A stretch of DNA of 64,000 nucleotides. It comes from Dipteris shenzhenensis. Its lineage: Eukaryota > Polypodiophyta > Polypodiopsida > Gleicheniales. The stretch is taken from NCBI GenBank assembly GCA_047967505.1, contig CM106540.1; one strand, given 5' to 3'. The first letter of the stretch is position 1. Each line of letters starts with the position of its first letter. A model generated the notes under the pieces. The model had not been told where the DNA came from. It did no database searches and was given only the letters and a program-made list of their open reading frames with translations. A program made the translations under genes and the position numbers. Below, in pieces: positions 1 to 10,612 of the stretch.

Positions 1-379
1 CAGAGGGTGTCCTCTAGAGCTGTTTACCTTGTAAGAAAACAGACAGAAGAGCAAGCAATGGACAGAAGTTGTGGAGCAGAAGGGGGGAGGAAGCGGCTGA
101 TGGTGAACTGGTATGTGCTAGGGAGGGAGAGGTGATGGGGCTGAAGGCAGAGGAGCACAGGTTTGCTGGTGTGGCCTTCATTCATGGTGGGGCCTTGTGA
201 AGTCACAACTCCACGTATTTTGTTTGTATCTATGATGCTTTATCCTCAGAAGAGCCCATTCGTTCATTAGCTAAACTTCTTATCTTTCCACCTCTTTTAG
301 ACTTTTTTTCCATTCCTACAGAATTGATGGAGGCCCTAAAGCACATATGTTCAGCTACAGATTTCATAGGATGGGTTTG

Positions 380-383
<4 letters not shown>

Positions 384-422
<39 letters not shown>

Positions 423-426
423 ATAT
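384..426 (+). repeat. (CT)n-(ATCT)n microsatellite in intron
   Basis: A CT dinucleotide run passes into ATCT tetranucleotides. It lies in the intron left of the first visible LEUNIG exon. Nothing else is recognisable in 1-637, which I read as intron sequence ending at a TTTTTGCAG acceptor. Confidence 0.9.
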
Positions 427-637
427 AGCTCCTTTGTCCATGTGACCTGCAATTGATTTAGGTGCTGATGAGATGAATGCAGATGAGGTAGAATGAAGTT
501 CTTGACATGCTTTGAAGCATTGCGAATGGTCTTTTGAAGCTTATGCTTTACACATTTGTCACATTTTATGCGAAGTACGTTTCTTGTCAGGTTTGAAGAT
601 AACTTTTCATGTTGACTCGTATCTTTTATTTTTGCAG

Positions 638-652
638 AAGATAGCCCAAATT

Positions 653-723
<71 letters not shown>

Positions 724-3700
724 GCAGGGGAATACTCAGATGCAGCAACCAATACCCCAGCAGACACAGACATCTCAGCAACAACAACCTGCTACTCCTC
801 AGCAGCAGCAACAGGACCGACTTGTGGGAGTTAATGGAGTGGTTGATGGCAGTCTTTCAAATAGCTTTCGGGGCAGTGACCAGGTATTTAGCTGAGGAAA
901 CTCAGCTAGAGACCAATTTGACATTCTAAGAGTTTGAGTTTTTGGTTGGCAAGATGAGATTTTTGCTTTGGAGATTCTTTATTTGATGAAATATGGTGTC
1001 CCAGATAGGTTTGGTGATATTTGTTGATTTTTTAAAGAAACATTATGTTACTGTAGACTGCTTCAAAAGTACAGAATGGGCGGAAAAGAAAGCAGGCATC
1101 GTCGTCTGGCCCAGCAAACAGCACAGGAACTGGAAATACAGCTGGTCCAAACTCTGCCCCATCAACTCCTTCAACACATACACCTGGTGATGTCATTTCC
1201 ATGGCAGGTGCATTGCAACACAGTAGTAGCACTTCAAAACCTATGATGTTATATGGAGATGGTACAGGACCTTTGGCAACATCATCCAATCAATTGGTAA
1301 GGCTGCTATGATCCATGCTAGTGTTGTCTCACTTATTTTGCGGGATGTTTTGAGTTACTGACTATTTTGTGAGGGGATTGGGCAATATGCAGGATATTGA
1401 TCGGTTTGGTGAAGATGGATCTCTGGAAGACAATGTCGAATCTTTCCTTTCTCACGAAGAAGCAGACCAAAGAGAATCACTTTTCAGCTGCAGTAAAAGG
1501 AGTCCTACTGGGCACAGTATGGACGTTAGTAAAGGTTCACTCACACATTTCTCTTTCATTCGTATTGTTGTTCTGCCTTTTGTTAGGACTACATTCAGTT
1601 GGCTCGGCTTTGTCTTTTTTTTTCTCGAGAAGTCATATAAACACAGCATGTTGGTCTAAATTTGAAATATTTGTATGCACATGATGTGCACAACTAGTGG
1701 ACTCTGATGAGAAAAGATGTACTACATGGCACAGTATGAATATTAGTGGTTCCAACTTCCCTCATACATATATTTGCCAGTCATTAGATTTCTGCATTTC
1801 ATTGGCTCGTCTCTCTAGTCTAGCAAATGTCATGAGTGAATTTTCCCTTACCTTTTTAGAAGTCATATAAATGCAGCATTTTGTATTGTGAAGAATTCTA
1901 TTTATGCATATGAATTGCACCTATTTGATGATGTGAGTGGCATTGTCAAATTTTGTCTACGCCATGCATGATGTATAGTTTAGGTTTGCATATTGGACTC
2001 TCATAAACTTAGGAATAAACTGGCTTGATTTAAATATGCTATGTCAAATTTGTTGATGGCACTTTAGCTTGTGTCCAGTAGTCTCTGTGAGCATTGAACA
2101 ATTCTTTTTTGTCTGAATATGTAGCGTTTATATGTAAACTTTTTGGTCTACAGGTTTTACGTTTGCAGAGGTTGGTTGTCTACGGGCTAGCAACAGCAAA
2201 GTCGTCTCTTGTCATTTCTCCTCCGACGGCAAGCTACTTGCCAGTGCTGGTCATGATAAGAAGGTTAGAGCTGCCACTCATGGATTGAGTCATAATCTTG
2301 TAGAAAGTGGTTGCCGAATCGCGGTGCTATGCTTTGGTTATATTGTAAACTATTGTAAAATGAGTTGGCTACGACCTGTTTTCAGGCAGTACTGTGGAAC
2401 ATGGATACTTTGAAATTGAAGAGCACACTTGAGGAACATAATTTCTTGATCACTGATGTCCGCTTTAGCCCAAACTCTACACGACTTGCGACGTCTTCTT
2501 TCGACAGGACCGTCAGGGTTTGGGATGCTGACAATGTTAGTGCAAAATCTATAATGCTTGGTTTATGCTTGCACGTTTTCTTCTTCATATGATGCTCACG
2601 AGAAGATGGCATCTTTGTGTAGCTGATAGAATGTCCAGTTAGTGGTCTTATTTGTTTGATTAATCATGACATGCCTCCCTATACAAAGTAATGTTATTCC
2701 AAACTATTGCAGCCAAGCTATTCTCTGAGGAGTTTTACAGGACATCTGGGATCTGTAATGTCACTTGATTTCAATCCCAAAAATGAGGATCTGCTTTGTT
2801 CTTGTGATGGAGATAACGAGATACGGTATTGGAGTGTAACCCAAGGCGTCTGCACAAGAGGATTCGAGGTCATAGCCCCTTTTATTAATAGCTCTCTTGT
2901 ATATTGATTACTTGCAGAATGTGTTTCTTTGTCTGAGGCATGGTCTCCTGTTGGAACAGGGGGGAACGGGTCAAGTGAGATTTCAGCCGAGGGTGGGAAC
3001 ACTACTGGCTGCTGCTTCAGAGAATGTAGTCTCTATATTTGATGTAGAAACACAAACGTGTGTGCATTCTTTGCAGGTATGAAGCAAGTGTCCCTTTTTG
3101 GGGACAACTTTATTTTAATATGCTCTTAATTAACTCTCTTGATGATAAGCTGCTAAATAATCTCTGCGTTCAGGTAATCTTTTTCCTTCCCCCAAATGTT
3201 TGTTTGAAAGATGAATCATAGCCTCCTGAACATTTGAGTGATTTTGAGCTATGTATGTATGTATCCATATAGATAGATAGATAGAAACTCAGTACAAAGA
3301 CTTTGTATAAATGGATGCTCAAGTATGTGTGGTGTGTGGATTTGTATGTGTGAGAGCATACTTTTATACTATGGTCTACACCCACTGTTGGGCGCTGATG
3401 ACGTCAGTGGGGATGTCATAGTAGCTAGTCCCTGCTATGCGTGATGGAGTTTATGGTTTTCAATCTTATGAGTGACTATCGTGAGATTGAAACTGCACTA
3501 TGTTGTGTTTTTAGAGGATGAGTTTGGGATTGTTCCTGGATTCATCTAGGTAGATAGATAGATAGATAGGTAGATAGGTAGGTTTGTAGGTAAGCATACA
3601 ATGCCCAGGAGCAGGGAGAACCCCCTCTGGATAGATAGATAGATAGATAAGCATATGCGTAACACATCCAGGAGCAGGGAGAACCCCCCCTGGATAGATA

Positions 3701-3939
3701 GGTAGATGCCATAGTAGCTAGTCGTTGTTACACTTGATGGGGTTTTCAACCATATGATGACTGTCATGAGATTGAACATAAGATTGAAAATGCACTAGCT
3801 GTTGTGTTCTCAGAGGATGAGTTTGGGCATGTTCCTGGATTCATCTCTCTCTCTCTCTCCCTCTCTCTCTATCTATCTATCTATCTATCTATCTATATAT
3901 ATATATATATATATATATATCTATCTATCTATCTATCTA

Positions 3940-3978
<39 letters not shown>

Positions 3979-5047
3979 ATATATATATATATTTATATAT
4001 AAGCATGATGGGATGTCATAGTAGCTAGTCCCTGCTGTGCATGATGGAGTTTATGGTTTTCAACCTTGTGAGTGACTATCATGAGATTGAAACTGCACTA
4101 TGTTGTGTTTTTAGAGGATGAGTTTGGGAATGTTCCTGGATTCATTTAGGTATAAAAATAAATAAATAAATAAATATATATATATATATATAAGCATGCT
4201 TGTAACACATTGAGACCCCCCCCCCCATTTGCCAAACACACACACACACACACACACCAAAGAAAAAAGCCCACATTCTTGGGGCATGCCCTGGTGCCCC
4301 CTTTCTTCTTCTTTGGTCCTCAGGGTTGCAGTCTTTGTTTATTTAGGAATCTCATCTTTGGGTCCCTGTTACTTTTGTCCTTCACGCTATTTGTAGATTC
4401 TGTGTGTGTTTCTGATATTATTTTTTGTTTGCAGAGGCATACAAAGCCTGTACATTCCATATGTTGGGATGCAACTGGTGACTATGTTGCTTCAGTGAGC
4501 GAAGATTCAGTCCGTGTGTGGGCTCTCGGATCTGGGAGTGATGGTGACTGTGTGCATGAGCTAAGCTCCAATGGAAACAAATTCCATTCTTGCGTGTTCC
4601 ATCCAAACTACCCACAGCTGCTAGTGATCGGCTGCTACCAGGTATGGTTCTAAGTCTATTCTCTATTGTATGACACTATGCATCCTTGGGCCATCATTTC
4701 CTCTTACATTAAAACTAAGCATGTTTTAGGTCGTTTTAGAACAAAAAAAATCTAAATTTGTATGATTGGACTTATTCTATTCTTACAAAGGTATATGTTT
4801 TAGGTCATTTTACACAAGCATATGTAGAATTTGTTTTTTCTTTGATGAAGATACAAGCGAAGTGTCCTTACTCTGCATTCGGATTCGACTTTGGCTTTTG
4901 CAGACACTTCAGCTATGGAGCATGCAAGAGAAGAAGAACATGGTTGTGTCTGCCCATGATGGTTTGATTGCAGCACTTGCCCAGTCACCTGTTACAGGCA
5001 TGGTTGCTTCTGCAAGCCATGATAAGTGTGTCAAGTTGTGGAAGTAA
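638..5047 (+). CDS. LUG: LEUNIG-like WD40 transcriptional corepressor, C-terminal part (nine exons, 5' end outside window)
   Basis: Nine coding exons join in frame: 638-883, 1057-1296, 1393-1534, 2154-2263, 2386-2535, 2713-2868, 2960-3076, 4435-4641, 4904-5047 (stop TAA). All introns are GT-AG, and the exons give about 503 residues, the C-terminal half of a family usually near 900. The order is a glutamine tract, the conserved link region ([44 protein letters not shown]), then seven WD40 repeats ending DKCVKLWK. In the known family, LEUNIG works in the nucleus with SEUSS-type adaptors, Mediator and histone deacetylases to repress floral and developmental genes. The N-terminal LUFS/LisH domain that binds SEUSS would lie left of the window. 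An arginine (RHTKPV) stands where related proteins usually have glycine, at the start of exon 4435. The paralogue LEUNIG_HOMOLOG cannot be excluded; the LUG/LUH identity itself is firm. Confidence 0.93.
652..731 (+). repeat. CAG/CAA glutamine tract in the LEUNIG-like exon
   Basis: The first visible exon opens with a run of CAG codons, then alternating CAA and CAG codons, coding roughly 26 uninterrupted glutamines. A second Q-rich stretch follows (about 775-812). Glutamine-rich linkers are normal in LUG/LUH proteins. The mixed CAA/CAG pattern interrupts a pure triplet repeat, which usually lowers slippage. Confidence 0.9.
3282..3553 (+). mobile_element. R342 short interspersed repeat, 5'-truncated copy a
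   Basis: This is one of seven copies in the window of a repeat whose longest members are about 342 bp. This copy starts inside the unit (AGAAACTCAGTAC) and runs to the shared end GGATTCATCTAGGTA, which continues straight into GATA repeats. It lies in the intron 3077-4434 of the LEUNIG-like gene. Variable 5' truncation with a shared 3' end fits a retroposed SINE or a LINE 3' end. I see no clear Pol III A/B boxes and no coding capacity. Confidence 0.7.
3595..3700 (+). repeat. Two-copy repeat with GATA microsatellite between R342 copies
   Basis: A segment with CCAGGAGCAGGGAGAACCCC followed by TGGATAGATAG occurs twice about 60 bp apart. It separates two R342 copies and is embedded in GATA tetranucleotides, suggesting local slippage or unequal exchange in the intron. 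Confidence 0.75.
3704..3846 (+). mobile_element. R342 repeat, truncated copy b
   Basis: The 3' half of the R342 unit, from GATGCCATAGTAGCTAGTC to CCTGGATTCATCT, running directly into a CT/CTAT microsatellite. It has more substitutions and a small internal insertion compared with copies a and c, and lies in the same LEUNIG intron. Confidence 0.7.
3844..4001 (+). repeat. Compound (CT)(CTAT)(AT) microsatellite
   Basis: Blocks of CT, CTAT, AT, CTAT, CT and AT repeats follow each other for about 158 bp with almost no interruption. The tract sits at the 3' end of R342 copy b and ends just before copy c. This intron should vary in length between individuals. Confidence 0.95.
4011..4152 (+). mobile_element. 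R342 repeat, truncated copy c
   Basis: Third R342 copy in the LEUNIG intron, from GGATGTCATAGTAGCTAG to CCTGGATTCATTTAGGTA. It is followed by AAAT and then AT repeats, so all three intronic copies end in a simple repeat, but of different sequence. Confidence 0.7.
4153..4257 (+). repeat. AAAT/AT tract, poly-C run and (CA)n
   Basis: An AAAT then AT tract at 4153-4192 is followed by a run of about 11 C at 4216-4226 and a CA run at 4235-4257. All lie in the last part of the expanded LEUNIG intron, upstream of the acceptor TTTGTTTGCAG at 4434. Confidence 0.9.
4739..4795 (+). mobile_element. Short non-LTR 3'-end insertion flanked by 17-bp target duplication
   Basis: A 57-bp insert starting AACAAAAAAAA and ending CTTACAAAGGTATA is flanked by TGTTTTAGGTCRTTTTA at 4722-4738 and 4796-4812, identical but for one base. 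Copies with the same 3' end occur near 7000-7403 and at 41430-41686, also between direct repeats. A fixed 3' end, variable length and 12-17 bp target duplications are the marks of L1-type retroposition. It sits in the last LEUNIG intron. Confidence 0.75.
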
Positions 5048-6239
5048 CTTCTTCTACGCTGTACTATATATACTGCATTCTATGGTGTCTCAAATCCATT
5101 AAGCAAGTTACTTCTTGTGAATGCATTGTAAAAAGCGACTATGTGATTATCCATCAAACATGGGAGGTTCCCCTTTTTGGAATGTCTATCACAAGGCCTT
5201 CGTAAGCATTTCAAATGCCCTGCTTTATTACAAAATATATGTAGCCTTGCAGCTGCTGGTCACAGGATCTTTATTTGGCATTGTTCTCTTATTTAAGGGA
5301 GGTTCAAGGGGCAGTACACTCTGGTTTGTCCCGCTCCCAGGAATATTTGTTTTGTTTATGTTGTTGGAGTGACAATCACTTATTCTAAGATGAGGTATAC
5401 ATGCAATAGCTTAACTTTTAGAGTAATTGTTAATTTGAGTTGGAACATAATGGAGTATTTCAATAGCTATGCTTCTTGTCTCATTGGATCTATCAGACTT
5501 GCCTTTTGGCATTACACGTTTTTCAAAACAGGAGGTCATTTCATTTAACTAAAATTTTGCTCCAGACTGCCATCGGAAAGGTCATCTCTGTGCCTCTCTT
5601 CTTGCTCATGCGCTTTGGCCATACATGGGTTCTGGCTCTTTGTGTATATATGTTGGCCCTCTAATATTGGGTTTTTAAATTTTTCCAGATGGAAACCCAG
5701 ATTCTCTTTTGATGATGAGGAATGTTGAATGCGGCATTTTAATTTTGTGTGCACTTGCAAAACCGGTTTTGGTTTGATTTTGTAAGGATGTGAGGAAGTT
5801 TATGTTGAAGATAATAGATCAATTCTTTGGGCTTAGTTTGCACTATAGTGCTTAATGAAATAGTACAGATCATTATGCAAGTGTGCATGCATTTAGTGAT
5901 AGGATAGTGTACTTATAGCTCTTACTTCTAGGGTAGTGTACTTATAATAGCCTCTATTTTATCTTTGGTGTCTCCTTTCCCTCCAGATTACTCTCGAAGC
6001 TAAGTCCTCTACCTACATTCATGTTTGTTCAAAGCTACTTCCACCATCTCAAAGTTCAAGAAATAAGGGCACCCTCACCATCCTTTGTTAGAGTTAGTTA
6101 TCTCCTGTCTGTTAGGGAGAGAGGGCTCCTATGTGAGTGTGTGCCCTCCCTCCCAGAGAGAGTAGTGTTTGTGTCCTTTCTCAGTGTATTTCTACAGGTT
6201 AGATGGGGTTTAGGCAAGGCACAATGCCAGGGTTAAAGG
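5048..6239. other. LEUNIG 3' UTR and downstream region, no further gene seen
   Basis: AT-rich sequence follows the LEUNIG stop codon. The proximal part presumably holds the 3' UTR and poly(A) site, but I cannot place the end. Short open frames here have no recognisable domains. Confidence 0.5.
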
Positions 6240-6840
6240 CTACAGGTAGGGCCTGGTTTGAGGCCAGAGCAAAGGCTGGTTAGGGACTGGTTTGGGGATG
6301 GCGTGGGTTTAACCCGACCAGATCAGGTTGGGTCAGCTGACCAGACCTGTCAGCTCAGTTGGCCAGGTCAGCGGACCTGGTCGGCCAGATCAGCAGGTGG
6401 TTGCCCCCCTATATATAGTGTCATTTGGCCCTGGTTCTCAGTAGTTGTTGGGCGATCTTGCATGCAGTCTCCAGCAGTTGTTGGACCTGCAGTTGTGACC
6501 AGACTGAGGTGCAGTTCCTTACCTCCTAGGCACAGTTCTGGCCTGGAGTTTGTACCAGTTTGTAGGCATAGTCCACCCTACTCTTCGTGAACTCGGAGGT
6601 GCAGTTCTGCTGCAGTTTTCAGTCCACCAGAGGTGTAGTTGAGCCCTGGGCGTTGTGATCATTCAGTGGAGGTTTGCTCAGCTTTATATACAGAGGTGTT
6701 CCTGGATTCTCTTGTGCAGTCTATTCTCTTTCTAGTTGCATCTACTCACAGATCTGCTCTTTATCTCTTCGTATATGCTGCTGCACTTGACGTATTTGTC
6801 TTAGCCAATCGCAGTTTATAGGGTCCACCGCCCACATCGA
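6240..6840 (+). promoter_or_regulatory. LTR-like promoter region with TATA box
   Basis: At 6300-6400 several copies of a CAGRTCAGC / CCAGRTC motif sit just upstream of a TATA box (CTATATATAG, 6410-6418). They are followed by GC-richer sequence with repeated GCAGTTxTxG words. The same design, clustered GACC/GGTC words beside a TATA box, occurs in the better defined LTR at 39651-40516. I infer a plus-strand LTR or its U3/R part; the ends are not resolved and no internal region is attached. Confidence 0.35.
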
Positions 6841-6999
6841 TGAATTGTGAGAGGTGGGTGAGACATGTTAGGGTATTTTTTTAGATATTGAGGACCATGA
6901 CTTTCTAGCCTAGATAGGAATGGGCTCCTTGAGATTCACTTTTGCAGTTTATGACATGTTAAATGTTCGCATACATTTTGAGCATTACTTGACTGAAAC

Positions 7000-7403
7000 T
7001 AAAAGATCTAAATTTGTATGATTGGATATATTCTAGCCTTCTCCTCTAGTGCTAGCCTTCATCATGGCTGGGTTTTCCCTTTACCTCCGGAGTGCCGACA
7101 GAAACTCAGTACGAAGACTTTGTATAAATGGATGCTCAAGTATGTGTGGGTGTGTGGATTTGTATGTGTGAGAGCATAGTTTTATACTATGGTCTACACC
7201 CACTGTTAGGCGCTGTGACGCCAGTGGGGATGTCATAGTAGCTAGTCCCTGCTATGCGTGATGGAGTTATGGTTTTCAATCTTACGAGTGACTATCGTGA
7301 GATTGAAACTGCACTATGTTGTGTTTTTAGAGGATGGGTTTGGGAGTATTCTTGGATTCATCTAGGTATATAGGTATTTTCTAGTCTCACAAAGGTATAT
7401 AAA
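7000..7403 (+). mobile_element. Non-LTR 3'-end insertion with 14-bp target duplication, interrupted by R342
   Basis: TACTTGACTGAAAC occurs at 6986-6999 and again at 7404-7417. Between them is a short copy of the element seen at 4739 and 41430 (CTAAATTTGTATGATTGGA...TCACAAAGGTATATA), split by a complete R342 repeat at 7037-7378. Comparison with 41641-41686 supplies the uninterrupted sequence. The order of events is therefore non-LTR insertion first, R342 second. Confidence 0.75.
7037..7378 (+). mobile_element. R342 repeat, longest copy, nested
   Basis: The fullest R342 copy starts CCTTCTCCTCTAGTGCTAGCC and ends after GGATTCATCTAGGTATA plus about ten bases. It interrupts an older insertion, with TTCTAG on both sides (7031-7036, 7379-7384), so its ends are supported by an empty-site comparison. 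The short six-base flank is atypical for L1-driven SINEs. No terminal inverted repeat and no ORF are seen. Confidence 0.72.
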
Positions 7404-7559
7404 TACTTGACTGAAACGTTTTGTGCGTGACGTTTAGAGTTGGATTTGAAATTCAAAGGAAGGTTTCCTCCATGCACATGCTCTATTGTATCATATTATT
7501 GCAATGCAAGGCACTATAGAATATGGAAGCTATCCATTTACTGAGTGTCGCTAGTGATA

Positions 7560-8388
7560 TCAAGAACCGTATGGAATCCATCTTTGCTACTGGAGCATAA
7601 GTCTCATCATCAGCGCCACAGCAGCTCAGACGGTCTACTAGGGAAAGCAGTCCACTAGCCAGATTGACATATGCTCAGAAAGGCAAAGCAATTCAGGTGG
7701 AAACCACCAACTATGCTCTTATGACTACCATCATGGCTACAGAAGAGCCAGTGTACTTCAAAGATGCAGTAGATAAGCCAGAATGGCAAACTGCTATGAA
7801 TGAAGAAATGGATGCTTTGTATAAAAATAACACTTGGGAATTATGCGACCTTCCACCAGGAAAGAAGGCCATAGCCAACAAATGGGTATACAAAGTGAAG
7901 TACAATCCAGATGGCAGTGTTTAGAGATACAAAGCCAGATTAGTTGCAAAAGGATTTGCACAACAATATGATCCCATCAACCGCAAAGTCATTATCTCCA
8001 GAGATGTAATCTTTGATGAGGAATTAGAATGGAAAACCTCACCTACATAGGAGATAGAAGCATCGACGTCACAGTCATCTACAGAACAGGTTGATGAAGA
8101 AGAGCGAGAATTGCCAGCAACAATCCAAGCAGAGCCCCAGCAGCTCAGACGGTCTATTAGGGAAAGCAGACCTCTAGCTAGATTGACATATGCTCAGAAA
8201 GACAAAGCAATTCAGGTGGAAACCACCAACTATGCTCTTATGACTACCATCATGGCTACAGAAGAGCCAGTATACTTCGAAGATGCCATAGACAATCCAG
8301 AACGGCAAACTGCTATGAATGAAGAAATGGATGCTTTGTATAAGAATAGTTTGAGTGGCCCCAACCCTCTTCTCATGACAAAAGAGTG
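7560..8388 (+). pseudogene. Rearranged Ty1/copia fragments (RT start, integrase end, RT start again)
   Basis: Residues LARLTYAQK..., EEPVYFKDAVDKPEWQTAMN and WELCDLPPGKKAIANKWVYK are the N-terminal part of copia reverse transcriptase. A stop at about 7922 follows the DGSV sequence, then RYKARLVAKGFAQQ. Next comes RKVIISRDVIFDEE (the end of the integrase region) and a second, very similar copy of the RT start (8111-8388). Normal copia order is integrase then RT, so the first RT piece is displaced upstream of its own integrase tail. All pieces are broken. Confidence 0.75.
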
Positions 8389-8439
8389 AATGATAACTTT
8401 GGAGGACTTACATGTAGTAGCGCAACATGCTTTTACCAA

Positions 8440-8760
8440 TGTCTTTTGCGGGAGGAGGTAAAAGAACAATGTTGAAGAGGAAGCAAAAGAGGAGACTAGA
8501 GGGCAAAAAGCAACTAGTAATGTCATCATATAGTGCTAGGCCAAGTTGTAGAGGGGAAATTGTTGCAGAGAAAGCAAAAGAGGAGACACTAGAGGAAAGA
8601 GAGCAACTAGTGTCATCATAGAGTGAACCAGGCCAATTGAAGAGGAAGAAATGGAGCAGCATCAACCATGTTGCAGAGGAAGCAAAAGAGGACATACTAG
8701 AGGAAGGCAACTAGTGTCATATTATTATACTAACTAGGCCAAGTTGAGGAGCAACATTTA
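8440..8760 (+). repeat. Three-unit tandem repeat of about 110 bp
   Basis: A unit with GAAGCAAAAGAGGA, CTAGAGG, GCAACTAGT and GTCATCATA, ending near AGGCCAA, occurs three times with substitutions and indels. It follows the copia relic and may derive from its non-coding 3' region. Short frames through it have no domain. Confidence 0.7.
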
Positions 8761-8974
8761 CAATTGGTTGTTCATGAAGGGCAACCATGGCCCTCATCAT
8801 ATAACGATGAAGGTGAATTACTAGACCATGATTTTGCAAAGTTTAATTCTTGTAATTGTTAATGGCTAGGAGTACTTTCTCCTTGTAAATGTTCAAAGAG
8901 GAGTTTGTTTTTTAGATGAAGTATTGTCTTAGATAAGCTCTTGAGAGTCTCCTAGAAACATTGACTTGTGTAAT

Positions 8975-9015
8975 GAAGGTTGAAGTCGAGGGTTCGAGTC
9001 CCTTTTTTCGCTTGT
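8975..9015 (+). other. tRNA T-arm-like sequence (possible tRNA or SINE relic)
   Basis: GGTTCGAGTCC at about 8997-9007 matches the Pol III B-box consensus, and flanking bases GAGGG/CCCTT can form the T-stem. I could not fold a full cloverleaf or find a convincing A-box upstream, so this is not called as a tRNA gene. Confidence 0.3.
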
Positions 9016-9160
9016 ACTCAATTTTGGCCACATGGCAACGTATGATTTTTGAACAATCATTTGTGTCAAAGAATGAATTCCTTGAAATCCAAGATCTAGT
9101 GGAGGGGAGGAGGTTTGCAAAGAAAGCTTGCATTTAAGGAGCACTTTTGTTGGCTTGTCT

Positions 9161-9218
9161 ATTGTGATTATTGACTAGTGCTAAAGTTTATTGTGATTAT
9201 TGACTAGTGCTAAAGTTC
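9161..9218 (+). repeat. 29-bp direct tandem duplication
   Basis: ATTGTGATTATTGACTAGTG plus nine more bases is repeated twice head to tail, differing only at the last base. It looks recent. Confidence 0.95.
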
Positions 9219-10191
9219 CATCGATCTTCACAAAGGTCTTGAGGAGGTGGATTCAATTAAAATTAAATGTAATCCTTGCATGTGATTGGAAATTAAAGTT
9301 CATTGTGATATGGCAAGATGCAATTAAAAATTTTATTTTACACCAAGGCATTTATTGTAGGTAAGTGATTGATCACTAGGCTACTACATTGGCCTCTTCC
9401 ATAGGAGTGAATTTAGTACACATGTACAATTGCTTTTGATTTGATGGAAAAGAAACGTTTTTGACATGTAGGGGATTGTCCAAGATAATATGCCTGTCAC
9501 TTGTGAGTTGGTATGCGAATAAGTGAGGCTAATCTTTGCACATTCGGTGAAGAGATTGTAGGGTGTGTCTTAGTAGCTATAGCAACGGGTGTTGGCATTG
9601 GTATGTTTGACGTGCAAGTAGTCATGGATTTGTTTCTCAACGTATGGTTTTACCATGTAGGAGAAGACAAAATAAAACAATTATTAAAAGTCATAAAACA
9701 ATAAGTTTTAAAAAGTCATAACTAGATAGTTACACAATTTTGGGGATGAGAAAGTTGTAAACATATATCAATATAATAGAGACTCGTTTAAGGACTTGTT
9801 TCTGTTGACATTCGTTTACACTTGTAAGAAGTTGTGAATACTATTAGTATTTTGGACTTGGTTGGCATAAGCACGAATGGGGTAAAATGTTTGTTTTCTA
9901 AAGTAATTTGAATGTGGAATCTTTGAGGGGTATACTTAGCAAGGCGGTGTAATGATAAGTGGTTGATATGAAAGGCATGAGTAATAAATAGAATAAAAAC
10001 TATGCTTAGCCAAAATATGGATCCATTGAAGATTTGACATGCATTTGATTTTGAATTGTAAAAGATATGGGTATGAAAAACACACATTTGGGCCAAATCT
10101 TACCTGTGTGAGTGGGTCCAATTGGGTTCAAGATGGCATCAAGCAGGCACACTTGGGACCAATCATGTTTGCTTGCACAAATGTGATAAGG

Positions 10192-10612
10192 GCCAAATGT
10201 ATGTTTCTATTTGGAATTAACTTTCTTTTGAGGGCATGCATGTATTACAACCAAAATCTTTTGGACTTTGCTAATTTAGCTATCAATCAATGCACCCATC
10301 TCTCCAAAATCTATTTGGAATTAACTTTCTTTTAAGGGCCAAATGTATGTTTCTATTTGGAATTAACTTTCTTTTGAGGGCATGCATGTATTACAACCAA
10401 AATCTTTGGACTTTGATAATGTAGCTATCAATCAATGCACCCATCTCTCCAAAATCATGGAGAACTTGGTAGGCCAAATGTATGTTTCTCTTTGGAATTA
10501 ACTTTCTTTTGAGGGCATGCATGTATTACAACCAAAATCTTTTGGACTTTGATAATTTAGCTATCAATCAATGCACCCATCTCTCCAAAATCATGGAGAA
10601 CTTGGTAGATTT
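10192..10612 (+). repeat. Three-copy tandem repeat of about 140 bp
   Basis: The unit runs from GGCCAAATGTATGTTTCT through TTTTGAGGGCATGCATG, TACAACCAAAATCTTT and CAATCAATGCACCCATCTC. Copies start near 10192, 10336 and 10472. The first ends early in a short echo (CTATTTGGAATTAACTTTC); copies two and three both carry AAAATCATGGAGAACTTGGTA. High identity between copies indicates recent unequal exchange. Confidence 0.9.

Larger units (their letters stand above)
8761..10190. other. AT-rich intergenic sequence, no gene recognised
   Basis: Apart from the T-arm-like site and the 29-bp duplication, nothing here resembles a gene. The open frames at 9513-9704 and 9788-10096 are short, low-complexity and without recognisable motifs. 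Confidence 0.5.

Noticed and set aside
417-811. Minus-strand frames coding poly-Ala/Val and poly-Leu
   Set aside because: They are antisense readings of the CAG/CAA glutamine tract of the LEUNIG-like gene.
4210-4434. Upstream part of a 147-codon frame (+ 4210-4653)
   Set aside because: Only 4435-4641 is exon; the rest is the preceding intron read through, as shown by the acceptor at 4434 and the family alignment.
8975-9015. Functional tRNA gene
   Set aside because: Only the T-arm/B-box is convincing; acceptor, D and anticodon arms could not be assembled.
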